Shown here in pieces: positions 52,411 to 60,767 of a stretch of DNA of 64,000 nt; position 1 is the stretch's first letter, and every line of letters starts with the position of its first letter. The stretch is from Myroides sp. 1354 (GTDB lineage Bacteria; Bacteroidota; Bacteroidia; Flavobacteriales; Flavobacteriaceae): NCBI RefSeq assembly GCF_030324495.1, contig NZ_JACAGN010000004.1, positions 186,001 to 250,000 on the forward strand. The letters run 5' to 3'. Under the pieces are notes generated by a model, which worked only from the letters and a program-made list of their open reading frames with translations, did not search any database and had not been told where the DNA came from. The position numbers were made by a program, and so were the translations under genes.

Positions 52411-52623
52411 AAGAAAGCTTTTTTCCTTTAAACGAGAATTTTTTCACCTCACAAAAAAACGAAAAAGGAAAAAAGCAAAGAAGATAGCTTTTCCTTTAAA
52501 CGAGAATTTTTCACCTCACAAAAAAACAAAAAAACGAAAAAGCAAAGAAGATAGCTTTTCCTTTAAACGAGAATTTTTCACCTCACAAAAAAACAAAAAA
52601 GCAAAAAAGCAAAGAAGATAGCA
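52411..52623. repeat. Three tandem 66-70-bp AT-rich repeats
   Basis: Copies begin at 52411, 52481 and 52548, with the first 10 nt of a fourth at 52614. Each has AAGATAGCTTTTCCTTTAAA, then CGAGAATTTTTCACCTCAC, then a purine tract of A-runs broken by C or G. GCTTTTTTCC and GGAAAAAAGC arms allow pairing between and within units. They fill the gap between the thioesterase and the next gene and encode nothing. Copy number likely varies between strains. Confidence 0.9.
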
Positions 52624-52724
52624 TTAATACTACTAAGGATTAAGTTTTTATTTTAGTTAATTCAACGTAATAATCGTATATTGATAGACTCAATATCGAC
52701 AAAACAATACTAAAAATTAAAAAT

Positions 52725-53621
52725 ATGAAAATTAAAAACGTTACCGTTGCTGGAAGCGGTGTTTTGGGCTATCAAATAGCCTTCCAGACAGCCTTTAAAG
52801 GATTTAATGTAACTGTATATGACATCAATGAAGAAGCCATTACAAAGGCACAAGCAAAGTTTGAGATTCTCAGTAAAAAATACCAAGAAGATTTAGGAGC
52901 AACACCTGAACAATTGAAACAAACAAAAGCCAATCTATCGTATTCAAGCGATTTGGCACAAGCAACCGCTCAAGCTGATTTGGTGATTGAAGCTGTTCCG
53001 GAGAATCTTAAAATTAAAATTAAGTTCTATAATGACTTAGCGGAAGTTGCACCTGTACATACTATTTTCGCGACCAATTCATCCACTTTAATCCCTAGCC
53101 AAATTGCTGAAGCAACAAAGCGACCAAAACAATTCTTGGCCTTACACTTTGCCAATGAAATTGGCAAACACAATACGGCAGAAATTATGGGACATGACCA
53201 TACAGATCCTGCTATTTTCAATCAAATTGTTGAGTTTGCAACAAATATTGGCATGATTGCTTTACCCTTGCACAAAGAACAACCGGGTTATATTTTAAAT
53301 ACGCTTTTAGTACCTTTGTTGGATGCCGCTACAGAGCTATTAGTTAAGGAGGTTGCAGATGCACCAACAATTGACAAAACCTGGATGGTAGCAACGGGTG
53401 CACCTATAGGACCTTGCGGTATTTTAGATATTATCGGAATTACAACCGCCTATAACATCATCAAAATGACAGCCGATGCCACAAAAGATCCTTTAAAACT
53501 AAAAATGGCGGCCTATCTTCAGAAAGAATTTCTAGATAAAAATAAACTAGGTGTAGGCACAGGCGAAGGGTTTTATACCTATCCAAATCCAGCATTTAGA
53601 GCGAAAGATTTCTTGAAATAA
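52725..53621 (+). CDS. 3-hydroxyacyl-CoA dehydrogenase
   Basis: A 298-aa NAD-dependent enzyme converting 3-hydroxybutyryl/3-hydroxyacyl-CoA to the 3-keto form. The NAD loop VAGSGVLGYQIAFQTAFKG starts at residue 8, with VTVYDIN after it; the catalytic region has ALHFANEIGKHNTAEIMGH, where the usual HFFNP-type motif is HFANE, and the C-terminal helical domain ends GEGFYTYPNP, the family hallmark. It has no fused enoyl-CoA hydratase. A -7-like TATATTGA lies about 50 nt upstream. Confidence 0.88.
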   Translation: MKIKNVTVAGSGVLGYQIAFQTAFKGFNVTVYDINEEAITKAQAKFEILSKKYQEDLGATPEQLKQTKANLSYSSDLAQATAQADLVIEAVPENLKIKIKFYNDLAEVAPVHTIFATNSSTLIPSQIAEATKRPKQFLALHFANEIGKHNTAEIMGHDHTDPAIFNQIVEFATNIGMIALPLHKEQPGYILNTLLVPLLDAATELLVKEVADAPTIDKTWMVATGAPIGPCGILDIIGITTAYNIIKMTADATKDPLKLKMAAYLQKEFLDKNKLGVGTGEGFYTYPNPAFRAKDFLK

Positions 53622-53640
53622 CCTGCTATTTCAAGAATAA

Positions 53641-53677
53641 AAAAGCCGAACAATCACAAAGGTTGTTTGGCTTTTTT
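53641..53677. terminator. Bidirectional terminator between convergent genes
   Basis: AAAAGCCGAACAA pairs with TTGTTTGGCTTTT (one mismatch) and has A- and T-runs on its flanks. Confidence 0.75.
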
Positions 53678-53739
53678 AATTAAAGCTTTACTTTAATTAA
53701 TATTATGTAAAACACATAATTACAATCATTTAAAGACAA

Positions 53740-54579
53740 TTAAACTATTGATTTTGTCATGCGGTCATTTTGCATCATATCGCGACGTAATTCCGTGTCT
53801 TTAAATCCGATACCTCTTAATAGCTCAATCATTTCTTGACCTAAGTATTGATTGATTTCATAGAATAATTGCCCTCCTGGTTTTAAATTTTCAAAAGCCA
53901 ATGTTGCAATTTTTCGGTAGAAGATAAGTGGGTCATCATCTTCAACAAATAGAGCCGTATGGGGTTCATAATCCATGACATTTTTCTTTATTTCCACTTT
54001 TTCCAATTGACGGATATAAGGCGGATTGGAAACAATAACATCAAAAGGTGAAGTTAATTGATCCAATGCTAAAATATCTTGTTGTATGAATTCGACGTTT
54101 ACCGCTAAGGCTTCGGCATTTTGCTTGGCTATTTTTAAAGCTTCTACAGAAATGTCCATCAGGGTTACTTGACTCTGGGGCAATTCCTTGGCCAAAGTTA
54201 AGCCTATGCAACCGCTACCAGTTCCTATATCCAAGATGCGAATAGATTGATTGTGAGGAACAGAATTCAAAATCCACTCCACCAATTCTTCCGTTTCTGG
54301 ACGCGGTATTAACGTATGTTCGTTTACATTAAATGCATACCCATAGAAATACGCCTTTCCAAAAATATGTTGAATCGGCTTTTGTTCGATAAGCATTTGC
54401 AATATAGCAAACCATTGTTCTGAATTGAGCGTAGTTAACTCGGGATTCATTATTAAATCAATACGCGATTTGCCTTCCAATTCCGCTAGGCAGAATAAGA
54501 ATAATTGCTGAGCTTCTACCTCGTCATAAATCGGAGCGAGCTTTGATATAAACTGGTCTTGGAGTACTTTTATCAACAT
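53740..54579 (-). CDS. prmC: Release factor glutamine methyltransferase
   Basis: PrmC methylates the Gln of the GGQ motif in release factors RF1 and RF2. The 279-aa protein has the AdoMet site ILDIGTGSGCIGLTLA (about 115-130), the catalytic NPPY in VIVSNPPYIRQ (about 186-192) and an N-terminal helical domain with HIFGKAYFYG and IPRPETEELV. Full length. It is divergent from ribD with only 70 nt between their starts. Confidence 0.93.
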   Translation of the reverse strand: MLIKVLQDQFISKLAPIYDEVEAQQLFLFCLAELEGKSRIDLIMNPELTTLNSEQWFAILQMLIEQKPIQHIFGKAYFYGYAFNVNEHTLIPRPETEELVEWILNSVPHNQSIRILDIGTGSGCIGLTLAKELPQSQVTLMDISVEALKIAKQNAEALAVNVEFIQQDILALDQLTSPFDVIVSNPPYIRQLEKVEIKKNVMDYEPHTALFVEDDDPLIFYRKIATLAFENLKPGGQLFYEINQYLGQEMIELLRGIGFKDTELRRDMMQNDRMTKSIV

Positions 54580-54649
54580 AGTTTAAAAGCTAAAAGCTTA
54601 TGAGTTTAGCTAAAAAGAATTAAATTTGTTCAAAGATACAGTTTTATCA

Positions 54650-55696
54650 ATGTTGGAAAAAGACGAATACTATATTTCTCGCTGCTTACAGTTGGCCAAG
54701 CAAGGAACATTTGCCGCAATGCCCAACCCATCTGTTGGTGCAGTAATCGTATACAAAGATCAAATCATAGGAGAGGGGTTCACTTCCGCTTATGGAGGTG
54801 CTCACGCAGAAGTAAACGCAATTGCCAGTGTACAGCATCCAGATTTACTCAAGGAAAGTACGCTTTACGTTAGTTTGGAACCCTGTAGTCACTTTGGCAA
54901 AACGCCTCCTTGTAGTGATTTAGTTATTGCCAAACAAATTCCCCGTGTGGTTGTGGGAACAATCGATCCTTTTGCTAAGGTTTGCGGTATGGGTATTCAA
55001 AAGATGAAGGATGCGGGTATTGAAGTAATTGTAGGTGTTTTGGAAAAAGCATGTCAACAAAGCAATCAACGATTTTTTACCTTTCACCAAAAGAAACGCC
55101 CCTATATTATTTTAAAATGGGCTGAAAGTCAAGATGGATTTATAGCTCCTTTACACAGAACGGAACAAGCTCCTGTTTGGTTGTCTAACGCTTATGCCAA
55201 GCAACTCGTCCATAAGTGGAGAAGCGAAGAAATGGCTTTTTTAGTAGGCACTCATACAGTTTTGGAGGACAACCCTTCACTGACAACAAGAAGCTGGTAT
55301 GGCAAAAATCCAGTGCGCATCTATTTGGATCGAAAAGGTCAAATCCCAACTTCCTTTGCAATTAATCAACAGGAAGAACCTGCTATCTGTATTACAGCCA
55401 ATAGAGAAATGAAATCGAATGAACACACCAGATACTATTACGCTGATTTTGATGGAAATTTAGTTCAACAAATTTGCACCATGCTCTATGAGCTTCAAAT
55501 TATGTCTGTCGTTATTGAAGGAGGAACACAAACCATTCAACATTTCATAGCAGCTAATCTTTGGGATGAAGCCCGTATTTTTATCAGTGAAGCAGTACTT
55601 GGTGAAGGAATTCCCGCTCCACAGATAAAGCAAACACAGCAAACAAAACGCTATGCCATTGCCAATAATGAATTACATATTTTACACGCCTTATAA
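54650..55696 (+). CDS. ribD: Bifunctional riboflavin biosynthesis deaminase/reductase
   Basis: RibD deaminates and then reduces the pyrimidine intermediate of riboflavin synthesis. The 348-aa form has a cytidine-deaminase-like N-terminal domain with GGAHAEVNAI and EPCSHFGKTPPC (zinc ligands His, Cys, Cys) and a C-terminal reductase domain with KWAESQDGFI, THTVLEDNPSLTTR and VIEGGTQTIQHF. A TAAATTTG -7 box lies at 54621-54628, so the ATG at 54650 is a better start than the TTG at 54626. It overlaps the next gene by 1 nt. Confidence 0.93.
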   Translation: MLEKDEYYISRCLQLAKQGTFAAMPNPSVGAVIVYKDQIIGEGFTSAYGGAHAEVNAIASVQHPDLLKESTLYVSLEPCSHFGKTPPCSDLVIAKQIPRVVVGTIDPFAKVCGMGIQKMKDAGIEVIVGVLEKACQQSNQRFFTFHQKKRPYIILKWAESQDGFIAPLHRTEQAPVWLSNAYAKQLVHKWRSEEMAFLVGTHTVLEDNPSLTTRSWYGKNPVRIYLDRKGQIPTSFAINQQEEPAICITANREMKSNEHTRYYYADFDGNLVQQICTMLYELQIMSVVIEGGTQTIQHFIAANLWDEARIFISEAVLGEGIPAPQIKQTQQTKRYAIANNELHILHAL

Positions 55697-56325
55697 TGTC
55701 AGAAGAAAAAGATTTTTATAAAACGATTAGCGAGCCTACGGAAGAAGTACTATACAAAGAAAAGAATAGCAAATTCTTTGGTTATGCTTTTCCCATAAAA
55801 AAAGAAGAAGAGGTAAAAGAAATACTCGATCAGATTAAAAAAGTACACTACAATGCCCGCCATTGGTGTTATGCGTTTCAGTTAGGTACTGATCCCGTTT
55901 ATTATCGAGCGAATGACGATGGAGAACCGAGTAATACAGCAGGAGCTCCTATTTATGGACAAATACAATCCTTCGATCTGACCGATATTCTCATCGTGGT
56001 TGTTCGTTACTTTGGCGGTGTAAAATTAGGAGTTGGAGGATTAATTACCGCTTATCGCGCTGCCGCTCAAATGGCCTTAGAAGAAGCTGAAATTATTGAA
56101 TGCACCATCGATAAGAAATTCAAAGTTCGCTTTGATTACAAAGACATGAATAATGTCATGCGCGTGATTAAAGAACGCAACCTAAACTTGGTGCAACAAA
56201 AGTTAGAAATGACCTGTGAAATTGAGTTATCTATTCGCAAAAGTGAATATCAACAAGCATTAGAAGCTTTTGTTCCTTATTATGAAGTAAAAGTACTGGA
56301 GCCTTCAGATGAAAATTACAATTAA
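55696..56325 (+). CDS. IMPACT/YigZ-family protein
   Basis: The 209-aa protein has the UPF0029/IMPACT signature: SKFFGYAFPI, HNARHWCYAF-like NARHWCYAFQLG, DDGEPSNTAGAPI and VVVRYFGGVKLGVGGLI, then a C-terminal ferredoxin-like domain. Relatives are linked to translation control, but the bacterial function is not settled. Translationally coupled to ribD. Confidence 0.9.
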   Translation: MSEEKDFYKTISEPTEEVLYKEKNSKFFGYAFPIKKEEEVKEILDQIKKVHYNARHWCYAFQLGTDPVYYRANDDGEPSNTAGAPIYGQIQSFDLTDILIVVVRYFGGVKLGVGGLITAYRAAAQMALEEAEIIECTIDKKFKVRFDYKDMNNVMRVIKERNLNLVQQKLEMTCEIELSIRKSEYQQALEAFVPYYEVKVLEPSDENYN

Positions 56326-56345
56326 AATACCCTTACATTTAAAAT

Positions 56346-56984
56346 ATGAACAATTCTAATTCACTTCGTCTTTTTTTAGCTTCCTCTTTTGCTGATGTTG
56401 CAACTGTATTTCAAGATTTTGTCAATGAAAATTTGCAAAATAAAACGGTCACTTTCATTCCAACAGCGAGTATAGTAGAAGAGTATACAGCGCATGTTGA
56501 TCGCGATAGAGAAGCTTTTGAACGTCTGGGAATTACTGTTGATATTTTAGAATTGAGTACAGCAAAACCAGAGGAAATCCAATTCAAATTGCAAGCCAAT
56601 GACTTTATTTTTGTCTCTGGGGGGAATACGTTTTATCTACTACAAGAAATGAAGCGAACAGGTGCAGATCAATGGATAAAAGCAGAAATAGCTAAGGGTA
56701 AAATTTACATTGGAACATCCGCTGGTAGCGTTATAATGTCACCAAACATCGGGTATCTAGCAGCAATGGACGACTTCGCTAAAGCACCTTTATTAAAGGA
56801 TTACACTGGATTGAATCTAATAGAAAACTATCCGTTAGTACATTACAAAAATACTCCCTTTGAAACAGTTACAGTACAGATTTTTGAGGAATACAACCAC
56901 CAATTATCTTTGATTCCTTTAAACAACAAACAAGTGTTAGCTATTGATAATAAATCAATTAAGATTTTAAATTCTAATGAATAA
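56346..56984 (+). CDS. pepE: Peptidase S51 family (peptidase E-like)
   Basis: A class I glutamine amidotransferase-fold serine peptidase that would cleave Asp-X dipeptides. The 212-aa sequence has FVSGGNTFYLLQEMKRTG (about 79-96) and the nucleophile elbow IGTSAGSVIMSP with the catalytic Ser in TSAGS (about 121). Twenty nt follow the previous gene, probably same operon. A non-peptidase member of the family is also possible. Confidence 0.85.
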   Translation: MNNSNSLRLFLASSFADVATVFQDFVNENLQNKTVTFIPTASIVEEYTAHVDRDREAFERLGITVDILELSTAKPEEIQFKLQANDFIFVSGGNTFYLLQEMKRTGADQWIKAEIAKGKIYIGTSAGSVIMSPNIGYLAAMDDFAKAPLLKDYTGLNLIENYPLVHYKNTPFETVTVQIFEEYNHQLSLIPLNNKQVLAIDNKSIKILNSNE

Positions 56985-56990
56985 AAGAAA

Positions 56991-57020
56991 AAAGGGTTAT
57001 CTTTTACAAGACAACCCTTT
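56991..57020. terminator. Hairpin terminator between convergent genes
   Basis: AAAGGGTT with TCTT inside pairs with AAGA and AACCCTTT across a TTAC loop; A-run precedes and a short T-run ends it. Confidence 0.7.
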
Positions 57021-57103
57021 AAGTAAATAATACAATAAAAAACAATATTTCTACATATAGAACGCAGGATAAACTGTTTTAGTATTTTTATTTCTATGTT
57101 ATT

Positions 57104-57967
57104 TTAATTCAATGAAATAATCAGTAATGTAATTGCTAAAGCAGCTAAAACTAATCCAATTATATTCTTTCTGTTCAATTTCTCATTAAAAAGCGTGTAG
57201 CCCAATAAAGTACCCAGGAAAATAACTCCAAAATTCATTCCTGCAAATACAATAGTAGGGTTGGAGGAGAAGTGTTGATGGGCCTTCATGTAGAAAATAA
57301 TATTGACAAAATTTAATCCTCCTATAAAAATTCCAGAGACTAAATTTAGTTTTTTAATCTTAAAAATATTTTTCTTTGTACCGAATACATAAGCAATTAA
57401 ACTCAAAATCAAGGCTGTTGCAAAAACATAAAACAAACTTTGCGTATAAGGAATCGCAGAATAAAGAGCTAATTGTTTAAAACAAATATCAATAATTCCA
57501 AATCCAAAAAACGTGCCTAGTAAATAATAAGTACTCGTATTCGAATGAGTTGTTTTTATAGCATTTCCTTTATTTAAAATAAAATAAACCGATACTAATC
57601 CAACTGCTAATGCAATATAGCGCATTGTATTTAAGGATTCCTGAAAAATAAATATAGCAGCGAGAATTGGAATTAAAAGGGATAAACGCTGAGCAATATC
57701 TGTTTTAATTAAACCTGCGTGTTTAATGGAATAAAATTGAACCACGAAAATAGTCGGTAATAAAACGCCTAAGCTTGCAATAATTTTCCAAGGCATCGCT
57801 ACTGAGATTTGCGTTAAATCAACTTGAAAAATAAAAAACGACAATACCGAAGTTATGACGTAGTTGATGATAATAATCTCAAAGATGTTAATCGAATATT
57901 TTTTAATGTATTTAAAAAATACACCAACTGAAACGCTTCCGAGAATACTACAAAGTAAATAGATCAT
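57104..57967 (-). CDS. EamA/DMT-family membrane transporter
   Basis: A 287-aa inner-membrane protein with about ten hydrophobic segments in two EamA halves (first ending FILNKGN near 132, second from YLLGTFFGFGIIDICF). Family members export metabolites or drugs; substrate unknown. It is a monocistronic minus-strand gene. Confidence 0.85.
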   Translation of the reverse strand: MIYLLCSILGSVSVGVFFKYIKKYSINIFEIIIINYVITSVLSFFIFQVDLTQISVAMPWKIIASLGVLLPTIFVVQFYSIKHAGLIKTDIAQRLSLLIPILAAIFIFQESLNTMRYIALAVGLVSVYFILNKGNAIKTTHSNTSTYYLLGTFFGFGIIDICFKQLALYSAIPYTQSLFYVFATALILSLIAYVFGTKKNIFKIKKLNLVSGIFIGGLNFVNIIFYMKAHQHFSSNPTIVFAGMNFGVIFLGTLLGYTLFNEKLNRKNIIGLVLAALAITLLIISLN

Positions 57968-58150
57968 AATAAAATGCTAGGTGGCTACAAAAATAGAAAA
58001 TATAGGCATGTAGCGGTTAGGAAGAGGAGTTTAATTTTTCTATTTTACATAATATTAATTATGATATATAAAGGTATTTTAAAATAGGGGCTCAAATCAA
58101 TCTTTATTCATTGTACTTCCATCAGTTTATAGATCTAAATTAATAAACAA

Positions 58151-58174
58151 AAAAACCACGCCTAGCGTGGTTTT
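58151..58174 (-). terminator. Terminator after the 187-aa gene
   Basis: AAAACCACGC and GCGTGGTTTT form a perfect 10-bp stem with a 3-4-nt loop; A/T runs flank it. It ends the minus-strand gene starting at 58738 right at its stop codon. Confidence 0.8.
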
Positions 58175-58738
58175 CTAATCTTTTATAAAATCTTTTCGTT
58201 TAATGACTTGCAAATCTTTGCTTACAATAATACCTAAGGTATCTGTTTTAATTAAGCGACCTTGGTTCTCAACACTTAATAATGCACTAACCTTATAAGC
58301 GACAAATTGTTTGTTATCTGCCTTTTTTTCTTTGGCTATAACTTCTTCTAATTCCTTGATTAATGGTGCTGCTTTGGCTTCAATTTCGCTGTATTCGCGT
58401 ACAGCATTGTCTATTTCATTGCGCACTTTTTTGTCTGGATGAATTTTATACAACAACATATATTGATTCACCGCATGCTGTTGTAATTCAATAAACGGCA
58501 AATAACCGACTTGTAATTCTTCGAGCATTTCTTGTCCTTTAATCTGCAATCTGTTTTTCTCTGTCAATGTATCGATGCGAACAATCGTTAACGTATTTTC
58601 TTTTTTCTTCAAATCAACGCCCAATTCTGATTCTACATAAGGAGTCACAGCGATTCGCATACGTTCTTTTAAACCGTCTTGTATAGCAAAAGACGATAAA
58701 ACTATGAAACCGAATAGTATTAAAAGATTCTTTCTCAT
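58175..58738 (-). CDS. Exported hypothetical protein (187 aa)
   Basis: Signal peptide MRKNLLILFGFIVLSSFAIQ, then a helical domain with no family I recognise (for example GQEMLEELQVGYLPFIELQ and KAAPLIKELEEVIAKEKKAD). Probably periplasmic. It sits 64 nt after the end of the copper-handling operon and may or may not belong to it. Confidence 0.65.
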   Translation of the reverse strand: MRKNLLILFGFIVLSSFAIQDGLKERMRIAVTPYVESELGVDLKKKENTLTIVRIDTLTEKNRLQIKGQEMLEELQVGYLPFIELQQHAVNQYMLLYKIHPDKKVRNEIDNAVREYSEIEAKAAPLIKELEEVIAKEKKADNKQFVAYKVSALLSVENQGRLIKTDTLGIIVSKDLQVIKRKDFIKD

Positions 58739-58802
58739 TTCTTTTAGAATATAAACTAAGGGTCTAATTTACAGCTTTTGGTCTAATTTTCACCTCCTAT
58801 AC

Positions 58803-59834
58803 TTATTTTCCAATAAAATTCCCATCACTCAAGGTTTGCATAAATACGATCAAAGCTTCTTTTTCTTCCGTTGTCAAAGGCAATTTGTTCTCATTCTCTT
58901 TAAAAATGGGATCTAAATTATCTGCCCATAGAACCCCTTGATCCATATAATCCAAAACTTCCTTTAGTGTTTGAAACTGTCCAAAACTCCCATAAGGAGC
59001 TGTAAATTCAATATTGCGCAGCGAAGGCACTCTAAAACTCATGTAGTCTTTTAAATCGCCTGTTACCCGCGCTCTACCAGCTTCATTTGAATCTCTGTTG
59101 ATAGGAAATCCTATATTTCGAAATGTCTGGTCGGTAAATAAAGTACCGCTGTGACAACTGGCACACTTTACTTGAAATACTTCATAGCCATATTGTTCTT
59201 TGGGTGTAAATACCGTTTCCTTGCGTTGAACCTGGTCGTATTTACTGTTAGCTGAAATTAGAGTATACTCATATTGTGCAATACTTTGGTAAATACGTTG
59301 ATCCGTAATTTGCTTATCACCAAAGGCCTGTTGAAACAATTTTTGATAGTCTAAATCCTCTTGTATTTTTCCAATTACTTCTACAATAGATGAATGCATC
59401 TCTTCTGGAGTAATTAAAGGAACAATAACTTGATTTTCCAATTGGCGCTTACTTCCATCCCAATTGTAATACTGCATAAACGCGAGATTTTGAATCGGAG
59501 GTACATTGCGCAACCCCACCTTCCCTTCTATTCCAACTCCTTGCTTTTGTTGATCTGCATAGGCTGATGCTTGAATATGACAAGTCGCACAAGCAATGGT
59601 ATTGTCTCGGCTTAAACGGGGATCAAAAAACAGCTTTTTACCCAACTCTACGCCAAACTTGGTTGGTTGATTGTTGTAAAAAGCTGAATTAAAAGAAGGA
59701 AAATCAGCTGGAATAATCAATTCTACTAATGGATTCGATTCTATTGGCGCATAGGAGTCATCTGAACTACATGCCATCAAACCAAAAAAAGGAAGTAAAA
59801 CACTGATTTGTATTATTTTATAGATTTTTTTCAT
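58803..59834 (-). CDS. Di-haem cytochrome c peroxidase family lipoprotein, MbnH-like
   Basis: A MauG/cytochrome c peroxidase-type enzyme anchored as a lipoprotein (lipobox LMAC, Cys22). Two c-haem sites are present: CATCH at 82-86 and CASCH at 224-228. Beside an MbnP-like protein it is best read as MbnH, which in methanotrophs oxidises a tryptophan of MbnP to kynurenine to build a copper site. Part of the minus-strand set 63650 to 58803. A simple H2O2 peroxidase is the alternative. Confidence 0.82.
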   Translation of the reverse strand: MKKIYKIIQISVLLPFFGLMACSSDDSYAPIESNPLVELIIPADFPSFNSAFYNNQPTKFGVELGKKLFFDPRLSRDNTIACATCHIQASAYADQQKQGVGIEGKVGLRNVPPIQNLAFMQYYNWDGSKRQLENQVIVPLITPEEMHSSIVEVIGKIQEDLDYQKLFQQAFGDKQITDQRIYQSIAQYEYTLISANSKYDQVQRKETVFTPKEQYGYEVFQVKCASCHSGTLFTDQTFRNIGFPINRDSNEAGRARVTGDLKDYMSFRVPSLRNIEFTAPYGSFGQFQTLKEVLDYMDQGVLWADNLDPIFKENENKLPLTTEEKEALIVFMQTLSDGNFIGK

Positions 59835-59878
59835 AGCAAATGAAGGGAGTCACCTTTTCAAACAACTCCCTGTAATAT

Positions 59879-60748
59879 TTAATTTTTAACTTGAAGAACA
59901 GAGAACATACCGCTCACATCATTGAGTCCGTTTCCTCCTAAATTGTCAACAAATTTCACCATTTGTACCGCTGTATGCACATTTGGTGTAGCATTGTCAT
60001 CTGATCCTGTACCTGAGCTAAGTGTTATCGTATTTGATTTTCCACTTAATAGTGCATTAAAATCAGCTTTAATCAAAATTGCGGGTGATGATTTTCCTAC
60101 TTGCGCCAATACCGGTAAATCTAAAACAACATCTCTATAAGCATCTACTCCTTGTTTTAGGTCATTATTGTCGCCATCTTCTAATGTGCTTCCCGTATGA
60201 ATGGACATTTGTTTGTGATCTGTTTCATAAAATCCTTCAATCTTCGTAAAGCGATACCCTGTTCCCCATTCCCACATCATCTCTGTATCATTGGCTCCAG
60301 CAGCAGCATAAAAATTAGGAAATCTCACTTCATTCAATACATTGAGATCACTTCTCACTCCTAATCCAAATTTAATCTGCTTGTATTCGCCTTTTGGAAT
60401 ATCGCGTAAAACATAATTTAAACTACTTTCTTTTGCTTGATTGATTACTGTTGCTCCTTGATCTAAATCATTAATGAAATAGGGGATTTCTTTTCCGTCA
60501 TTCTTGATAAGACGAATATTGCTAATTACGTATTTCAATTCACTAAAATGATGTACTTGTCCTTCTGCAGAAGTATGCACCGTAGCTGTAGTTGAATTAG
60601 CCTCTCCTAATACAATGGTTTTATCTCCAAAAGTATTCATAAAAGAAAGTGTAACTTTATTAGCAGCGGTACTATTGTCATCACTTGAACAAGATGCCAT
60701 AGCAATAGTTAAAACAGATAGAGCGAAATATTTTATTGTGTTTTTCAT
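59879..60748 (-). CDS. MbnP-like copper-binding lipoprotein
   Basis: Lipobox MASC (Cys20), then a beta-rich domain with HHFSELKYVISNIRLIKNDG, GATVINQAKESSLNYVL and TEMMWEWGTGYRFTKIEGFY, the features I associate with MbnP proteins; the Trp residues in MWEWG are candidates for modification by the adjacent MbnH-like enzyme. Likely periplasmic copper trafficking. 45 nt separate it from the di-haem gene and 19 nt from the receptor gene. Confidence 0.82.
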   Translation of the reverse strand: MKNTIKYFALSVLTIAMASCSSDDNSTAANKVTLSFMNTFGDKTIVLGEANSTTATVHTSAEGQVHHFSELKYVISNIRLIKNDGKEIPYFINDLDQGATVINQAKESSLNYVLRDIPKGEYKQIKFGLGVRSDLNVLNEVRFPNFYAAAGANDTEMMWEWGTGYRFTKIEGFYETDHKQMSIHTGSTLEDGDNNDLKQGVDAYRDVVLDLPVLAQVGKSSPAILIKADFNALLSGKSNTITLSSGTGSDDNATPNVHTAVQMVKFVDNLGGNGLNDVSGMFSVLQVKN

Positions 60749-60767
60749 TTTATTTATGTGTTTTTAT

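Noticed and set aside
52411..52623. CRISPR array
   Set aside because: Units are contiguous tandem copies with no distinct spacers, and no cas genes are in the window.
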